In this document: in pieces, positions 1-6,887 of the stretch
Position numbering within the stretch: position 1 is the stretch's first letter
Layout of the letters: every line of letters begins with the position of its first letter
DNA from: Planctomycetota bacterium
Lineage (GTDB): Bacteria > Planctomycetota > UBA1135 > UBA2386
Direction: 5' to 3'
Assembly (NCBI GenBank): GCA_016793305.1
Contig: JAEUHU010000552.1
Span: forward strand, 1 to 7,394
Length of the DNA: 7,394 bases
Translations under genes and position numbers: made by a program
Notes under the pieces: model-generated
What the model saw: the letters and a program-made list of their open reading frames with translations, nothing else
The model's database searches: none
Told to the model about the DNA's origin: nothing

Positions 1-1
1 T

Positions 2-1141
2 CCGTCCTTCGCAGCGGGCGGCCGCTACACCGTCGTGTTCATCAAGGAGTACGCCTTCGTGAGGTACGCGATGATGAAGCAGGTTTCGGCCAGTGGCGGC
101 CTGGTGACGACGAATGCGTCCAATCTGGACGGCTTCACCGCATTCATCGAAACGAGTTCTCCGTCGATCTCCAAGTCCTGTGGCTCGCCGAACGGGCTGC
201 AGCAGTGGCTTCTCACGTGGGAGGCCCGCGACCCGACGATGGCGGTCCAATCGACAGCCGCCCGGGCGAGGTACGTCAGTTGGAACGGCGTGGTCGGTCC
301 CCTTTTCAACGTCGTCGGCGCCTTCGGGCTCGAGCAGCAGACCAAGCCGTCGGCGTGCTCGCCGATCGACGTGGGTGGCCAGCGGTTGTGGCCCGTGGCG
401 TACGAGTGGGCGAGTGCCCCGGGACAGACGCGCGACGTGGTGTGCCGGGTGCTGCGCGCCGATCGCACCGTGTCGTCGACCTTCCTGGCGAACCTCACGA
501 TCCCTGGACTCGACGACTTCGCCCCGGAGATCGACTCCGACGGCACGCGCCTCACCATCGTCTACTCGAAGGGGACGGACATCGACCTCGTGACCTTCGC
601 GGTGCTGCCCGACGCCACCGTGCGCGAAGAGATGCGCAGCGGCATCCTGCAACCCGTGGCCAACAACTGCGGGCAGGTCAACATCTGCGCCGATCGCAGC
701 GGCGGCGGGCTCGTCACCAACCGCTACGTCGCGGTCTACACCGACCTGACGACCAACACGTTCACGTTGCAGGCCTGGGCGGGCCACCGCGGCGGCGGCT
801 ACTCGAGCCGGCCCTACGGCTGCGGCAACTGCCAGATCGCCGCCTTCGGAGCGCCGGCGATCGGCCAGCAGGTGCACTTCCTGGTCGACAACGGCAGCCC
901 GAGCTCGGTCCTGCTGTTCAGCGAGCCGGACACCATCTACCTGTCGCTGTTCTTCGGCTGCAACTGCATCCTCGGCGTCCGGTCCGACTTCATCCTGGCC
1001 CCGAGTTCGACCTACTGGACCATTCCGAACGAAGTGCAGTTCGTCGGGGCCCAGCTGTCGGTGCAGGGCGCGAACCTCGTCGGATCGCAGTGCGACGGCT
1101 ACATCGACCTGAGCGACACCCGCGACTTCTCGCTGCTCTGA
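2..1141 (+). CDS. Exported beta-propeller-like protein with C-terminal domain (5' partial)
   Basis: The frame is open from the left edge to a TGA at 1139-1141, giving 379 visible residues; the true start and any signal peptide lie outside the window. A GTG at 35 is probably only an internal valine. Five strand-rich repeats align on an aromatic residue at the end of a short strand: F13, W73, Y134, Y188 and Y246 (for example RYTVVF, WLLTW, RLTIVY, RYVAVY). Their spacing is 54-61 residues, which fits blades of a beta-propeller. From P285 to the end (95 residues) there is a separate C-terminal domain with the pattern PAIG, GCNC, IPNE, LSVQG. I recall similar endings on many large exported planctomycete proteins, but I know of no assigned function. 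Cysteines are frequent (GCGNC, GCNC and others), which suggests disulfides outside the cytoplasm. No catalytic motif is visible. The reading frame is secure; the function is unknown. Confidence 0.85.
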   Translation, partial: PSFAAGGRYTVVFIKEYAFVRYAMMKQVSASGGLVTTNASNLDGFTAFIETSSPSISKSCGSPNGLQQWLLTWEARDPTMAVQSTAARARYVSWNGVVGPLFNVVGAFGLEQQTKPSACSPIDVGGQRLWPVAYEWASAPGQTRDVVCRVLRADRTVSSTFLANLTIPGLDDFAPEIDSDGTRLTIVYSKGTDIDLVTFAVLPDATVREEMRSGILQPVANNCGQVNICADRSGGGLVTNRYVAVYTDLTTNTFTLQAWAGHRGGGYSSRPYGCGNCQIAAFGAPAIGQQVHFLVDNGSPSSVLLFSEPDTIYLSLFFGCNCILGVRSDFILAPSSTYWTIPNEVQFVGAQLSVQGANLVGSQCDGYIDLSDTRDFSLL

Positions 1142-1164
1142 CCTTGGCAGCGAGCTCCAGCGGC

Positions 1165-1188
1165 CACTTGCCCGACCGGCCGGCAGTG
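1165..1188 (+). terminator. Possible weak hairpin after the first gene
   Basis: CACT at 1165-1168 pairs with AGTG at 1185-1188, and GCC at 1170-1172 pairs with GGC at 1182-1184. There is a single bulged T at 1169 and a 9-nt loop. The hairpin begins 24 bases after the upstream stop codon, a reasonable place for a terminator. No T-run follows, and short GC-rich inverted repeats are common by chance in DNA of this composition. The rest of 1142-1224 shows no convincing promoter. Confidence 0.22.
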
Positions 1189-1224
1189 CGGGTCGCCTTG
1201 ACAGAGTGGGTGTGGGTTCGTCGC

Positions 1225-1875
1225 ATGCACCCCGTGCCGACGCCCGCACCCGACACCCGAGCCCTGCTCGCGCGCTGGCATGCCGGCGACACCTCGGCCC
1301 TCGCCGAACTCGTCGAGCTGCACCTGCCCTGGCTGCAGCAGCACGTGCGGGGCCGCCTCGGCGACTTCCTGGCCCGGCACGCCGAGCCGCAGGACTACCT
1401 GCAGGACGCCGTGCTCGACTTCCTGCGCTACGCGCCACGCTTCGTGGTGCGCGACGAGAAGCAGTTCCGCGGCCTGCTGGTCCGCGTGGTCGAGAACACC
1501 CTGCTCGATCGCAACGAGTGGTTCCGCGCCAAGCGCCGCGACATGGCGCGCAACGGTCCGCTGCCGACCGACAGCGTGCTGGCGCTCGACCCGGCCTTCC
1601 AGCGCAGCGAGACGCCGAGTCGCGAGGTCGCGGCGCGCGAGCAGCGCGACTGGGTGCGGCTCGGCCTCGAAGTGCTGCCCGCCGCCGATCGCCGGATCCT
1701 GGTGCTGCGCGAATGGGAGGATCGTTCGTTCGCCGAGATCGGCGCCGAACTCGGCCTCACCGAAGCCGCGGCGCGCATGCGCTGGGTCCGTGCGGTCGGG
1801 CGGCTGGCCGCGGTGCTGCGGGACCTGCGACAGGGCATCGTGCCGGCCGCGGGCCAGGGCGATCCGCAGTCGTGA
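1225..1875 (+). CDS. ECF-like RNA polymerase sigma-70 family sigma factor, planctomycete type
   Basis: The 216-residue product has the two-domain ECF architecture. Region 2 spans about residues 10-108, with a recognisable region 2.2 (AEPQDYLQDAVLDFLR, 53-68) and a basic region 2.3/2.4 (NTLLDRNEWFRAKRRD, 91-106). Region 4 spans about 145-202, with the helix-turn-helix RSFAEIGAELGLTEAAARMR at 167-186. It should direct core RNA polymerase to a specific promoter set in the cytoplasm. It resembles planctomycete ECF-like sigma factors found beside Ser/Thr kinases. ATG 1225 was chosen because the domain begins about ten residues later; an in-frame GTG at 1210 is possible. No Shine-Dalgarno sequence is evident. 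The stop overlaps the kinase start, and no anti-sigma gene is present, so control by the kinase is likely. The usual acidic DAED of region 2.2 reads EPQD here. No Ser or Thr occurs between S24 and T92, while the linker at 113-135 is rich in them. Confidence 0.92.
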   Translation: MHPVPTPAPDTRALLARWHAGDTSALAELVELHLPWLQQHVRGRLGDFLARHAEPQDYLQDAVLDFLRYAPRFVVRDEKQFRGLLVRVVENTLLDRNEWFRAKRRDMARNGPLPTDSVLALDPAFQRSETPSREVAAREQRDWVRLGLEVLPAADRRILVLREWEDRSFAEIGAELGLTEAAARMRWVRAVGRLAAVLRDLRQGIVPAAGQGDPQS

Positions 1876-4800
1876 CCAGCAAGCTCGAGCGGGCGATCGC
1901 GATCCACGAACGCTGGCTCGCCGAGCAGCAGCGGCAGCCGGTCGCAGCACTGCTCGCCGAGCATCCCGACCTGGCGGAGATCCTGGCGGCACTGGTCGTC
2001 GACGCGGGCGAGGTCGAGCGCGCGATCACCCTGCTCGACGGCGAGCACTGCGAACTCGGCGACCTTCGCCTCGTCGCCGAGATCGGCCGGGGCGGCATGG
2101 GCGTCGTCTATCGGGCGCGCCAGCTGTCGCTCGACCGCGACGTCGCGGTCAAGGTGCTCGCCGGCCACGTGACCCGACAACCGGAGGCCGTCGCCCGCTT
2201 CAAGCGCGAGGCCACGCTCGCCGCCTCGCTCGAGCATCCGAACATCGTCGTGATCCACGGCGTCGGACAGGTCGGCGACACCCACTACTTCGCGATGGAA
2301 CTGGTCGAGGGCGGGCCGCTGACCCGGCTCGATCCGGCGACCGGCGAGCCGCGGTCGGTACGGAGCATCGTCGAACTGTGCGCCAAGATCGCCGAGGCGC
2401 TGGCGCATGCGCACCAGAACGGCGTTCTGCACCGCGACGTCAAGCCCGGCAACATCCTGTTGCGCGCCGGCGGCGAACCGGTGCTGACCGACTTCGGCCT
2501 GGCGCGGCAGATCGAGGATCCGGGCGTCACGCGCAGCGGCGCGTTCGCCGGCACGCCCTGGTACGCATCGCCCGAGCAGCTGTTCGACAGTGCCTCGGTC
2601 GACGCCCGCAGCGACGTCTGGAGCCTCGGTGCCACGCTCTACGAACTGCTGACCGGGCGGCGGCCGTTCGACGGCGACTCGGCGGCGGGCGTCGCGGAGC
2701 GGATCCGGACCAGCGAACCACCCGATCCGCTGCGCCTCGTGCCGGACCTGTCGAGCGACCTCGCGGCGATCGTCGGCAAGGCACTCGAGAAGGCGCCGGA
2801 ACGGCGCTACCCGTCGGCGGTGGCGTTCGCGGCCGACCTGCGGGCGTTCCTCGAGTTCCGGCCGGTGGTGGCGCGGCGGCTCGGCTGGCCCCAACGGTCG
2901 GCGCGTTGGTTGCGCCGGCATCCTGGTTGGCGGGCGACGCTCGCGATGCTCGCCGTCGCCCTGTTCGTGCTGCCCGTGGTCGTCTCGCTGGCGGTCGCGG
3001 CCCAGCGCGATCGGGCGATCGAGGCCGAACAGCAGGCGCGGCGGCGGGCCTACGGTGCGAACGTCGCGGCCGCGGTCACGGCACTCACGGTAGGGCATGG
3101 CGTGCAGGCCGCGCAGCGACTGGCCGCGTGCCCCGAGGACCTGCGCGACTTCGAGTGGCGACTGGTCCAGCAGAGCCTCGATCGTTCGCTGTGGGCGACC
3201 AAGGTCGGCGAGCGCCGCGTGGTGGCCGTGGCGCTCGCCGCCGAGGCGCGTCGCGTGGTGGTCGCCGACGACGAAGGGGCGCTGGTGCTGCTCGACACCT
3301 CGTCCGGCGCGGTCTGCTGGCGACAGCCGTCGTCGAAGGAGCGGTTCGGCGACGTCGCCGCGGTCGGCTTCGCCGCGGACGGCGGCGGGATCCTGGTCGC
3401 GCACACGACGGGCTGCTTGCGGCGGTTGGCCGTCGAGTCGGGCGAACCGACGAACGTCGTCCAGGGTGCGGGGCCGACGGTCGTCGCCATCGAGGCACGC
3501 GGGGACCATGTCGTGCGGAGCCTGCCTTCGGGGCGGATCGAGCGCTTCGACGCGGCGCTCTCGAGTCGCCAGGAGCTGTCCCTGCCGGGAGCGTTCGAGC
3601 GGCTGCACCTCGGGCTGGTGGGCGACGGCACCCACTTCGTGGGCTCGGCCCAGCTCGGCGGCTTCGTGCTGTGGAACGCGTCGACGGAGCAGATCGTGCG
3701 GCGCGCGAGCGGGTCGGCGCCGGAACGGCCGGTGGCCGACGACGCCCTGGCGCGCATCGTCGGCTTCGACGTTCTCGCGGGGTTCACCTGGTGGGATCGC
3801 CCGTCGGACTCCGTGCACCGGATGCACCACGGGGCGCGCCAGGTCGCGAGCTTCGACGTGTCGCCGGACGGGCGGTGGTTGTGCGCGGGTGGTCGGCGCG
3901 GCGAGGTCCTGGTGTTCGATCTCGACCAGGCCCGGCTCGTCCGCACCCTGCTCGGCAACGCGGCGTCGGTGGAGGCGATCGCCGTGGGCGCCGGTGGATG
4001 GCTGGCCACCGGGGCCGCCGACGGCACCGTGCGCTTCTGGAACACCTTCGCCGACGCCGGGGTCGGCGAAGTGGCGGGAGTCGGCTACCACGCGTCGCTG
4101 TCGGGGGCGAGCTTCGGCCGAGGACTCGCCGTGGACCGCGCCGGCACGCTGTTCACGGGCGGACTCGACGGGACCGTGCGCTGCCTCGAGCCGCGCTCCG
4201 GCGCGTTGCGTTGGCAGCGTCAGTTCCCGCACTGGATCAACGCCGTCGTGTCGCTGCCCGACGGCGGCGACGTGCTGGTCACCTGGCACGATCGGCTGCA
4301 GCGCCTCGCGGCTGCGGACGGGCGACCGATCGGCGCGTGCTTGTCGACCGGCATGGCCTACGTCCGGCGGATGGTGGTCGGACCCGACGAGGTCCACTGC
4401 GCGCTGCTCGACGATGCGGGGCAGGTCGCCCTCGTCGATCTGCGGAGCGGGGCGGTGCTGGGGCCGCTCCCGGTGGCCACGCTCACGGACCCGCGCAGCG
4501 GCGGCCTGGTGTTCGGGCCCGACGGCTCGTTGTGGGTCGGGGACGAGCAGGGCTTCGTCCGTCGACTCGACGGGACCACGCTCGCGGCGGTGGCGGCGTT
4601 CCGCGCCGATGCGGGCGTCACGGCGCTGGCCTGCGATGCGGACGACACGCTGCTGGTCGCCACCTGGAACGCCGCGGCGCGGCGCGGCCGACTGGTCCGG
4701 TACTCGCCCGCGGGCGAACCGCTCGCCGCGGCCGACCTGCCGAGTCTCCCGACCGCGATCGCGACCTTCGACCAGCGGGTCGCGGTGTCGCGCTTCGACG

Positions 4801-5543
4801 GCCGCCTGTCCCTGCACGACCGGGCCGATCTGTCGTCGGTCGTGGAGTTGCCGCAGCCCGCCACCGCGCTGTGGAACGTGGTCGCGTACGCCGGCGGGCC
4901 GTGGCTCGCCGTGCAATGCCACGACGGCGAGCCGCGCGTGCTGGCGGCCGACGAGGGCGAGCTCGACGTGGCCGTTCGTCGGGAGCGCGCGATGCGCTCG
5001 GCGGCGGTCCATCTGGCTGCCGAAGCCCTGTTGCCGACCGGCTGGTCGCCGGCGGCGCGGCAGTCGCTGCTCGTTCGTCCGGGGTTGCCCGACGACATGC
5101 GGGCCGCGGCGGTCGAGGCCCTGCCGCCGCCGGCCTGGTGGCGGCTCCGCGACATCGCGCTGCATCTCGGCTTCGCCGGCCACCTGGACCAGGACACTCG
5201 CCGTCGACTCGTCGAAGTGCAGGCGTGCTTGTCGGAATCGCTGCCGATCGTCGAAGGATCGGACCGCCCGGCGCACCAGGTGGTGCTCGCCCTCGTCGCG
5301 ATGCGCCTTGGCGAGCACGAGGCGGCGCTGCAGCGACTCGAGGGCGCGGAGTTCGCTGCCCTCGATCCGTGGACCTCGGTGGTCCGCCAGTTCAGCCGGT
5401 GTCTCGCCCACGCGGCTCGCGGCGAACGCGAACCGGCCCGCGCCGCACTGGCGGCGATGCAGGCGGCGTACGCCGCCTGCGAGTCCCCGCCGCCCCAGCA
5501 CCTGCTGCGCGAGGCGGAGGATCGGGTGGCGTCGCTCCGGTGA
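1872..5543 (+). CDS. Transmembrane Hanks-type Ser/Thr protein kinase with 14-blade WD40-like sensor
   Basis: The 1223-residue protein starts at GTG 1872, overlapping the sigma stop as GTGA, which implies translational coupling. Residues 1-60 are helical and carry the HPDLAE motif I associate with planctomycete kinases. The kinase domain (about 66-335) is complete: glycine loop GRGGMG 72-77, K94, helix-C E113, catalytic HRDVKPGN 187-194 (D189), DFG 207-209 and SPE 233-235. A single hydrophobic helix at 355-378 is followed by a charged, helical stretch ending in LRDFEW (W429). From about 440 to 1037 the protein resolves into 14 WD40/PQQ-like blades with a mean period near 42 residues; the clearest are GGFVLWN, GTVRFWN and GTVRCLE. 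The last 180 residues are helical with TPR-like segments (MRLGEHEAALQRLEG from 1144). By family topology the kinase is cytoplasmic and the propeller lies across the membrane. It probably phosphorylates the coupled sigma factor or its partners; this is inferred. Ligand and substrate are unknown. Confidence 0.93.
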   Translation: MTSKLERAIAIHERWLAEQQRQPVAALLAEHPDLAEILAALVVDAGEVERAITLLDGEHCELGDLRLVAEIGRGGMGVVYRARQLSLDRDVAVKVLAGHVTRQPEAVARFKREATLAASLEHPNIVVIHGVGQVGDTHYFAMELVEGGPLTRLDPATGEPRSVRSIVELCAKIAEALAHAHQNGVLHRDVKPGNILLRAGGEPVLTDFGLARQIEDPGVTRSGAFAGTPWYASPEQLFDSASVDARSDVWSLGATLYELLTGRRPFDGDSAAGVAERIRTSEPPDPLRLVPDLSSDLAAIVGKALEKAPERRYPSAVAFAADLRAFLEFRPVVARRLGWPQRSARWLRRHPGWRATLAMLAVALFVLPVVVSLAVAAQRDRAIEAEQQARRRAYGANVAAAVTALTVGHGVQAAQRLAACPEDLRDFEWRLVQQSLDRSLWATKVGERRVVAVALAAEARRVVVADDEGALVLLDTSSGAVCWRQPSSKERFGDVAAVGFAADGGGILVAHTTGCLRRLAVESGEPTNVVQGAGPTVVAIEARGDHVVRSLPSGRIERFDAALSSRQELSLPGAFERLHLGLVGDGTHFVGSAQLGGFVLWNASTEQIVRRASGSAPERPVADDALARIVGFDVLAGFTWWDRPSDSVHRMHHGARQVASFDVSPDGRWLCAGGRRGEVLVFDLDQARLVRTLLGNAASVEAIAVGAGGWLATGAADGTVRFWNTFADAGVGEVAGVGYHASLSGASFGRGLAVDRAGTLFTGGLDGTVRCLEPRSGALRWQRQFPHWINAVVSLPDGGDVLVTWHDRLQRLAAADGRPIGACLSTGMAYVRRMVVGPDEVHCALLDDAGQVALVDLRSGAVLGPLPVATLTDPRSGGLVFGPDGSLWVGDEQGFVRRLDGTTLAAVAAFRADAGVTALACDADDTLLVATWNAAARRGRLVRYSPAGEPLAAADLPSLPTAIATFDQRVAVSRFDGRLSLHDRADLSSVVELPQPATALWNVVAYAGGPWLAVQCHDGEPRVLAADEGELDVAVRRERAMRSAAVHLAAEALLPTGWSPAARQSLLVRPGLPDDMRAAAVEALPPPAWWRLRDIALHLGFAGHLDQDTRRRLVEVQACLSESLPIVEGSDRPAHQVVLALVAMRLGEHEAALQRLEGAEFAALDPWTSVVRQFSRCLAHAARGEREPARAALAAMQAAYAACESPPPQHLLREAEDRVASLR

Positions 5544-5637
5544 ACGCGGTCGCGCGGTGCGCCGCCGCGGCCGGGTCCGGCGGTTCGTCCATGCCGGGGT
5601 CTTGGTGTCGCCGCCTCCGTCCGGCAGATTGCACGCC

Positions 5638-6288
5638 ATGAACCCCTGCTTCGCGCGGGCCGCCACTGCGGCCCTGCTGTGCGTCCCGTTCGCCTGCACG
5701 ACCAGCACGCTGCTGCCGACTCCGGGTGCGCTCGGCTTCGACGAGCCGCTCAGCGGCTGGAACGCCGCCAGCACCGGCGGCCGCGGACCGGAATCCAGCT
5801 GGCTCGTGCACGCCGATCCGGCCGCGATCTCGCCGCCGAACGTGCTGTCGCTGTCGACCCAGAACCACGCCAGCGAGGACCGCTTCAACCTCTACTGGAC
5901 GGCGGGCCCACGCTTCTCCGACGGTACGCTGAGCGTCGCGGTGCGCGCCAACGGCGGCGACATCGACCAGGGCGGCGGTCCGGTCTGGCGCGTGCAGGAC
6001 GCGAACAACTACTACGTCTGCCGCGTGAACCCGCTCGAGTCGAACTACCGCGTCTACGTGGTGAAGGACGGGGTGCGGCGGCAGCTCGGCAACGCGCCGA
6101 TCGAGACCCGGGTCGGCGAGTGGGTCCGGCTCGAGGTCGAGCACCGCGGCGATCGCATCGTCTGCTCGTTGGACGGGCGCCGGCTGTTGGACGTCACCGA
6201 CGCGACGATCGCGGCGGAAGGCGGTGTGGGCGTGTGGACGAAGGCCGACGCGCGCACGTCGTTCGACGATCTGTCGATCGCGCCTTGA
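5638..6288 (+). CDS. Putative lipoprotein with DUF1080/LamG-like jelly-roll domain
   Basis: The 216-residue product has a short N-terminal export signal: R7, a hydrophobic run at 8-19, then Cys20 in PFAC. Cleavage before Cys20 would give a lipid-anchored protein, although Pro at position -3 of the lipobox is unusual, so an ordinary signal peptide is an alternative. The rest (about 36-216) is a single strand-rich domain. Its motifs, DANNYYVCRVNPLESNYRVY (121-140), GEWVRLEVEHRGDRI and the closing GVGVWTKADARTSFDDLSI, resemble the concanavalin-like fold of the DUF1080 (3-keto-disaccharide hydrolase) and LamG-like groups common in planctomycetes. These folds often bind or cleave carbohydrate, but I cannot assign catalytic residues, so a binding role is equally possible. 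ATG 5638 is placed directly before the signal peptide. No Shine-Dalgarno sequence is clear. The gene lies 94 bp after the kinase on the same strand and may or may not be co-transcribed. Confidence 0.87.
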   Translation: MNPCFARAATAALLCVPFACTTSTLLPTPGALGFDEPLSGWNAASTGGRGPESSWLVHADPAAISPPNVLSLSTQNHASEDRFNLYWTAGPRFSDGTLSVAVRANGGDIDQGGGPVWRVQDANNYYVCRVNPLESNYRVYVVKDGVRRQLGNAPIETRVGEWVRLEVEHRGDRIVCSLDGRRLLDVTDATIAAEGGVGVWTKADARTSFDDLSIAP

Positions 6289-6352
6289 CGGACGCGGCTG
6301 CTCAGGAGCGGCCAGCACACCGAACCGGCGGCAGGTGAGCTGGACCATCGCA

Positions 6353-6380
6353 GGCGGTGGGGGGGCCGACCGCCCCCCTT
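6353..6380. terminator. Possible bidirectional terminator hairpin between convergent genes
   Basis: Six G (6360-6365) can pair with six C (6373-6378) around a 7-nt loop, followed by TT. A competing stem pairs GGCGGT (6353-6358) with ACCGCC (6369-6374). Either structure lies in the 119-bp gap between two genes whose 3' ends face each other, about 30 nt after the stop of the minus-strand gene and about 70 nt after the stop of the plus-strand gene. A real T-tract is missing on both strands, so intrinsic termination is uncertain. The rest of 6289-6407 holds nothing else I can identify. Confidence 0.4.
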
Positions 6381-6407
6381 GGCTGCCGACCCGTACACCG
6401 CGAACGC

Positions 6408-6887
6408 TCAGCGCTGCTGCAGCTGCAGGTCGATGCGGATCACCGCCGGGCCTTGCTGCTGGCGCTGCGAGGTCGCGACCAGCACTCCGCTCTGCAGGTC
6501 GAACGTGTAGCTCTGCTGGTCGACCGGGCCCTGTTCGAGGATCGTCGCCGTGCGCGCGTCGCTGCCGACGAACACGAGGCGCCGGCCGGTCACCGGATCG
6601 CGGTCGAGTTCCTGGCCGCGCTGCAGGCGCTGCAGCGCCCGCGCGTCGAGGTAGACGTTGCCGAACGAGGCCGGTCCGTAGATCGCCTGGCTGTCGGTGG
6701 TCTGCGGGCCGGCGCCGCTGCCGTAGTCGATCTGCGTCTGCAGCTTGGCCGCCGCACACGCCCCGCGCACCTCGGTGAGCTGGATCGACATGCCGTAGCG
6801 CCAGGGCGCCATGGTGCCTTCGGTCAGGCTGTTCTGGTAGGTGCCGGCGTAGTCGAGGCGCTTGCCCGCCTGCAGCCACTGCGGTGC
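6408..6887 (-). repeat. Protein-level tandem unit 2 (C-terminal copy)
   Basis: This covers visible residues 170-328 of the minus-strand gene. It opens near W173 with a strand of the form WLQAGKRLDYAGTY, then shows C213 in ACAAA, QID at 221-223, the SFGNVYLDARALQR segment (243-256) and YTFDLQSG at 296-303. The copy has diverged from unit 1 but keeps spacing and key positions, so the duplication is old. Confidence 0.6.

Noticed and set aside
25..558. Minus-strand open frame antisense to the first gene
   Set aside because: No recognisable pattern, and it lies opposite a frame with regular propeller-like repeats and a coherent C-terminal domain.
205..1224. Upstream extension of the sigma factor frame to an ATG at 205
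   Set aside because: The extension overlaps the first gene in another frame and translates to an Arg-rich stretch with no homology pattern. The sigma domain starts just after ATG 1225.
1198..1226. TTGACA at 1198-1203, a perfect -35 hexamer before the sigma factor gene
   Set aside because: The hexamer at the right spacing (TCGCAT, 1221-1226) matches TATAAT at only three positions, and the transcript would begin inside the coding sequence. Probably chance.
5562..5583. Inverted repeat CCGCCG/CGGCGG with a 10-nt loop shortly after the kinase stop
   Set aside because: It has a 6-bp stem made only of G and C with no T-run after it. Such repeats are expected by chance at this composition, so it is not called a terminator.
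1280..5641. Long plus-strand open frames overlapping the kinase (1280-5641 and 3097-5637)
   Set aside because: The translations are Arg/Ala/Gly-rich and low in complexity; the kinase frame holds all catalytic motifs. Only the last part of the second frame, from ATG 5638, is a real gene.
1428..5888. Very long open frame on the minus strand (1486 codons) antisense to the sigma factor, kinase and lipoprotein genes
   Set aside because: It is rich in Arg, Pro, Gly and Ala with no domain pattern, and lies opposite genes with complete, recognisable domains. In GC-rich DNA, stop codons are rare in the antisense frames, so this is a shadow.
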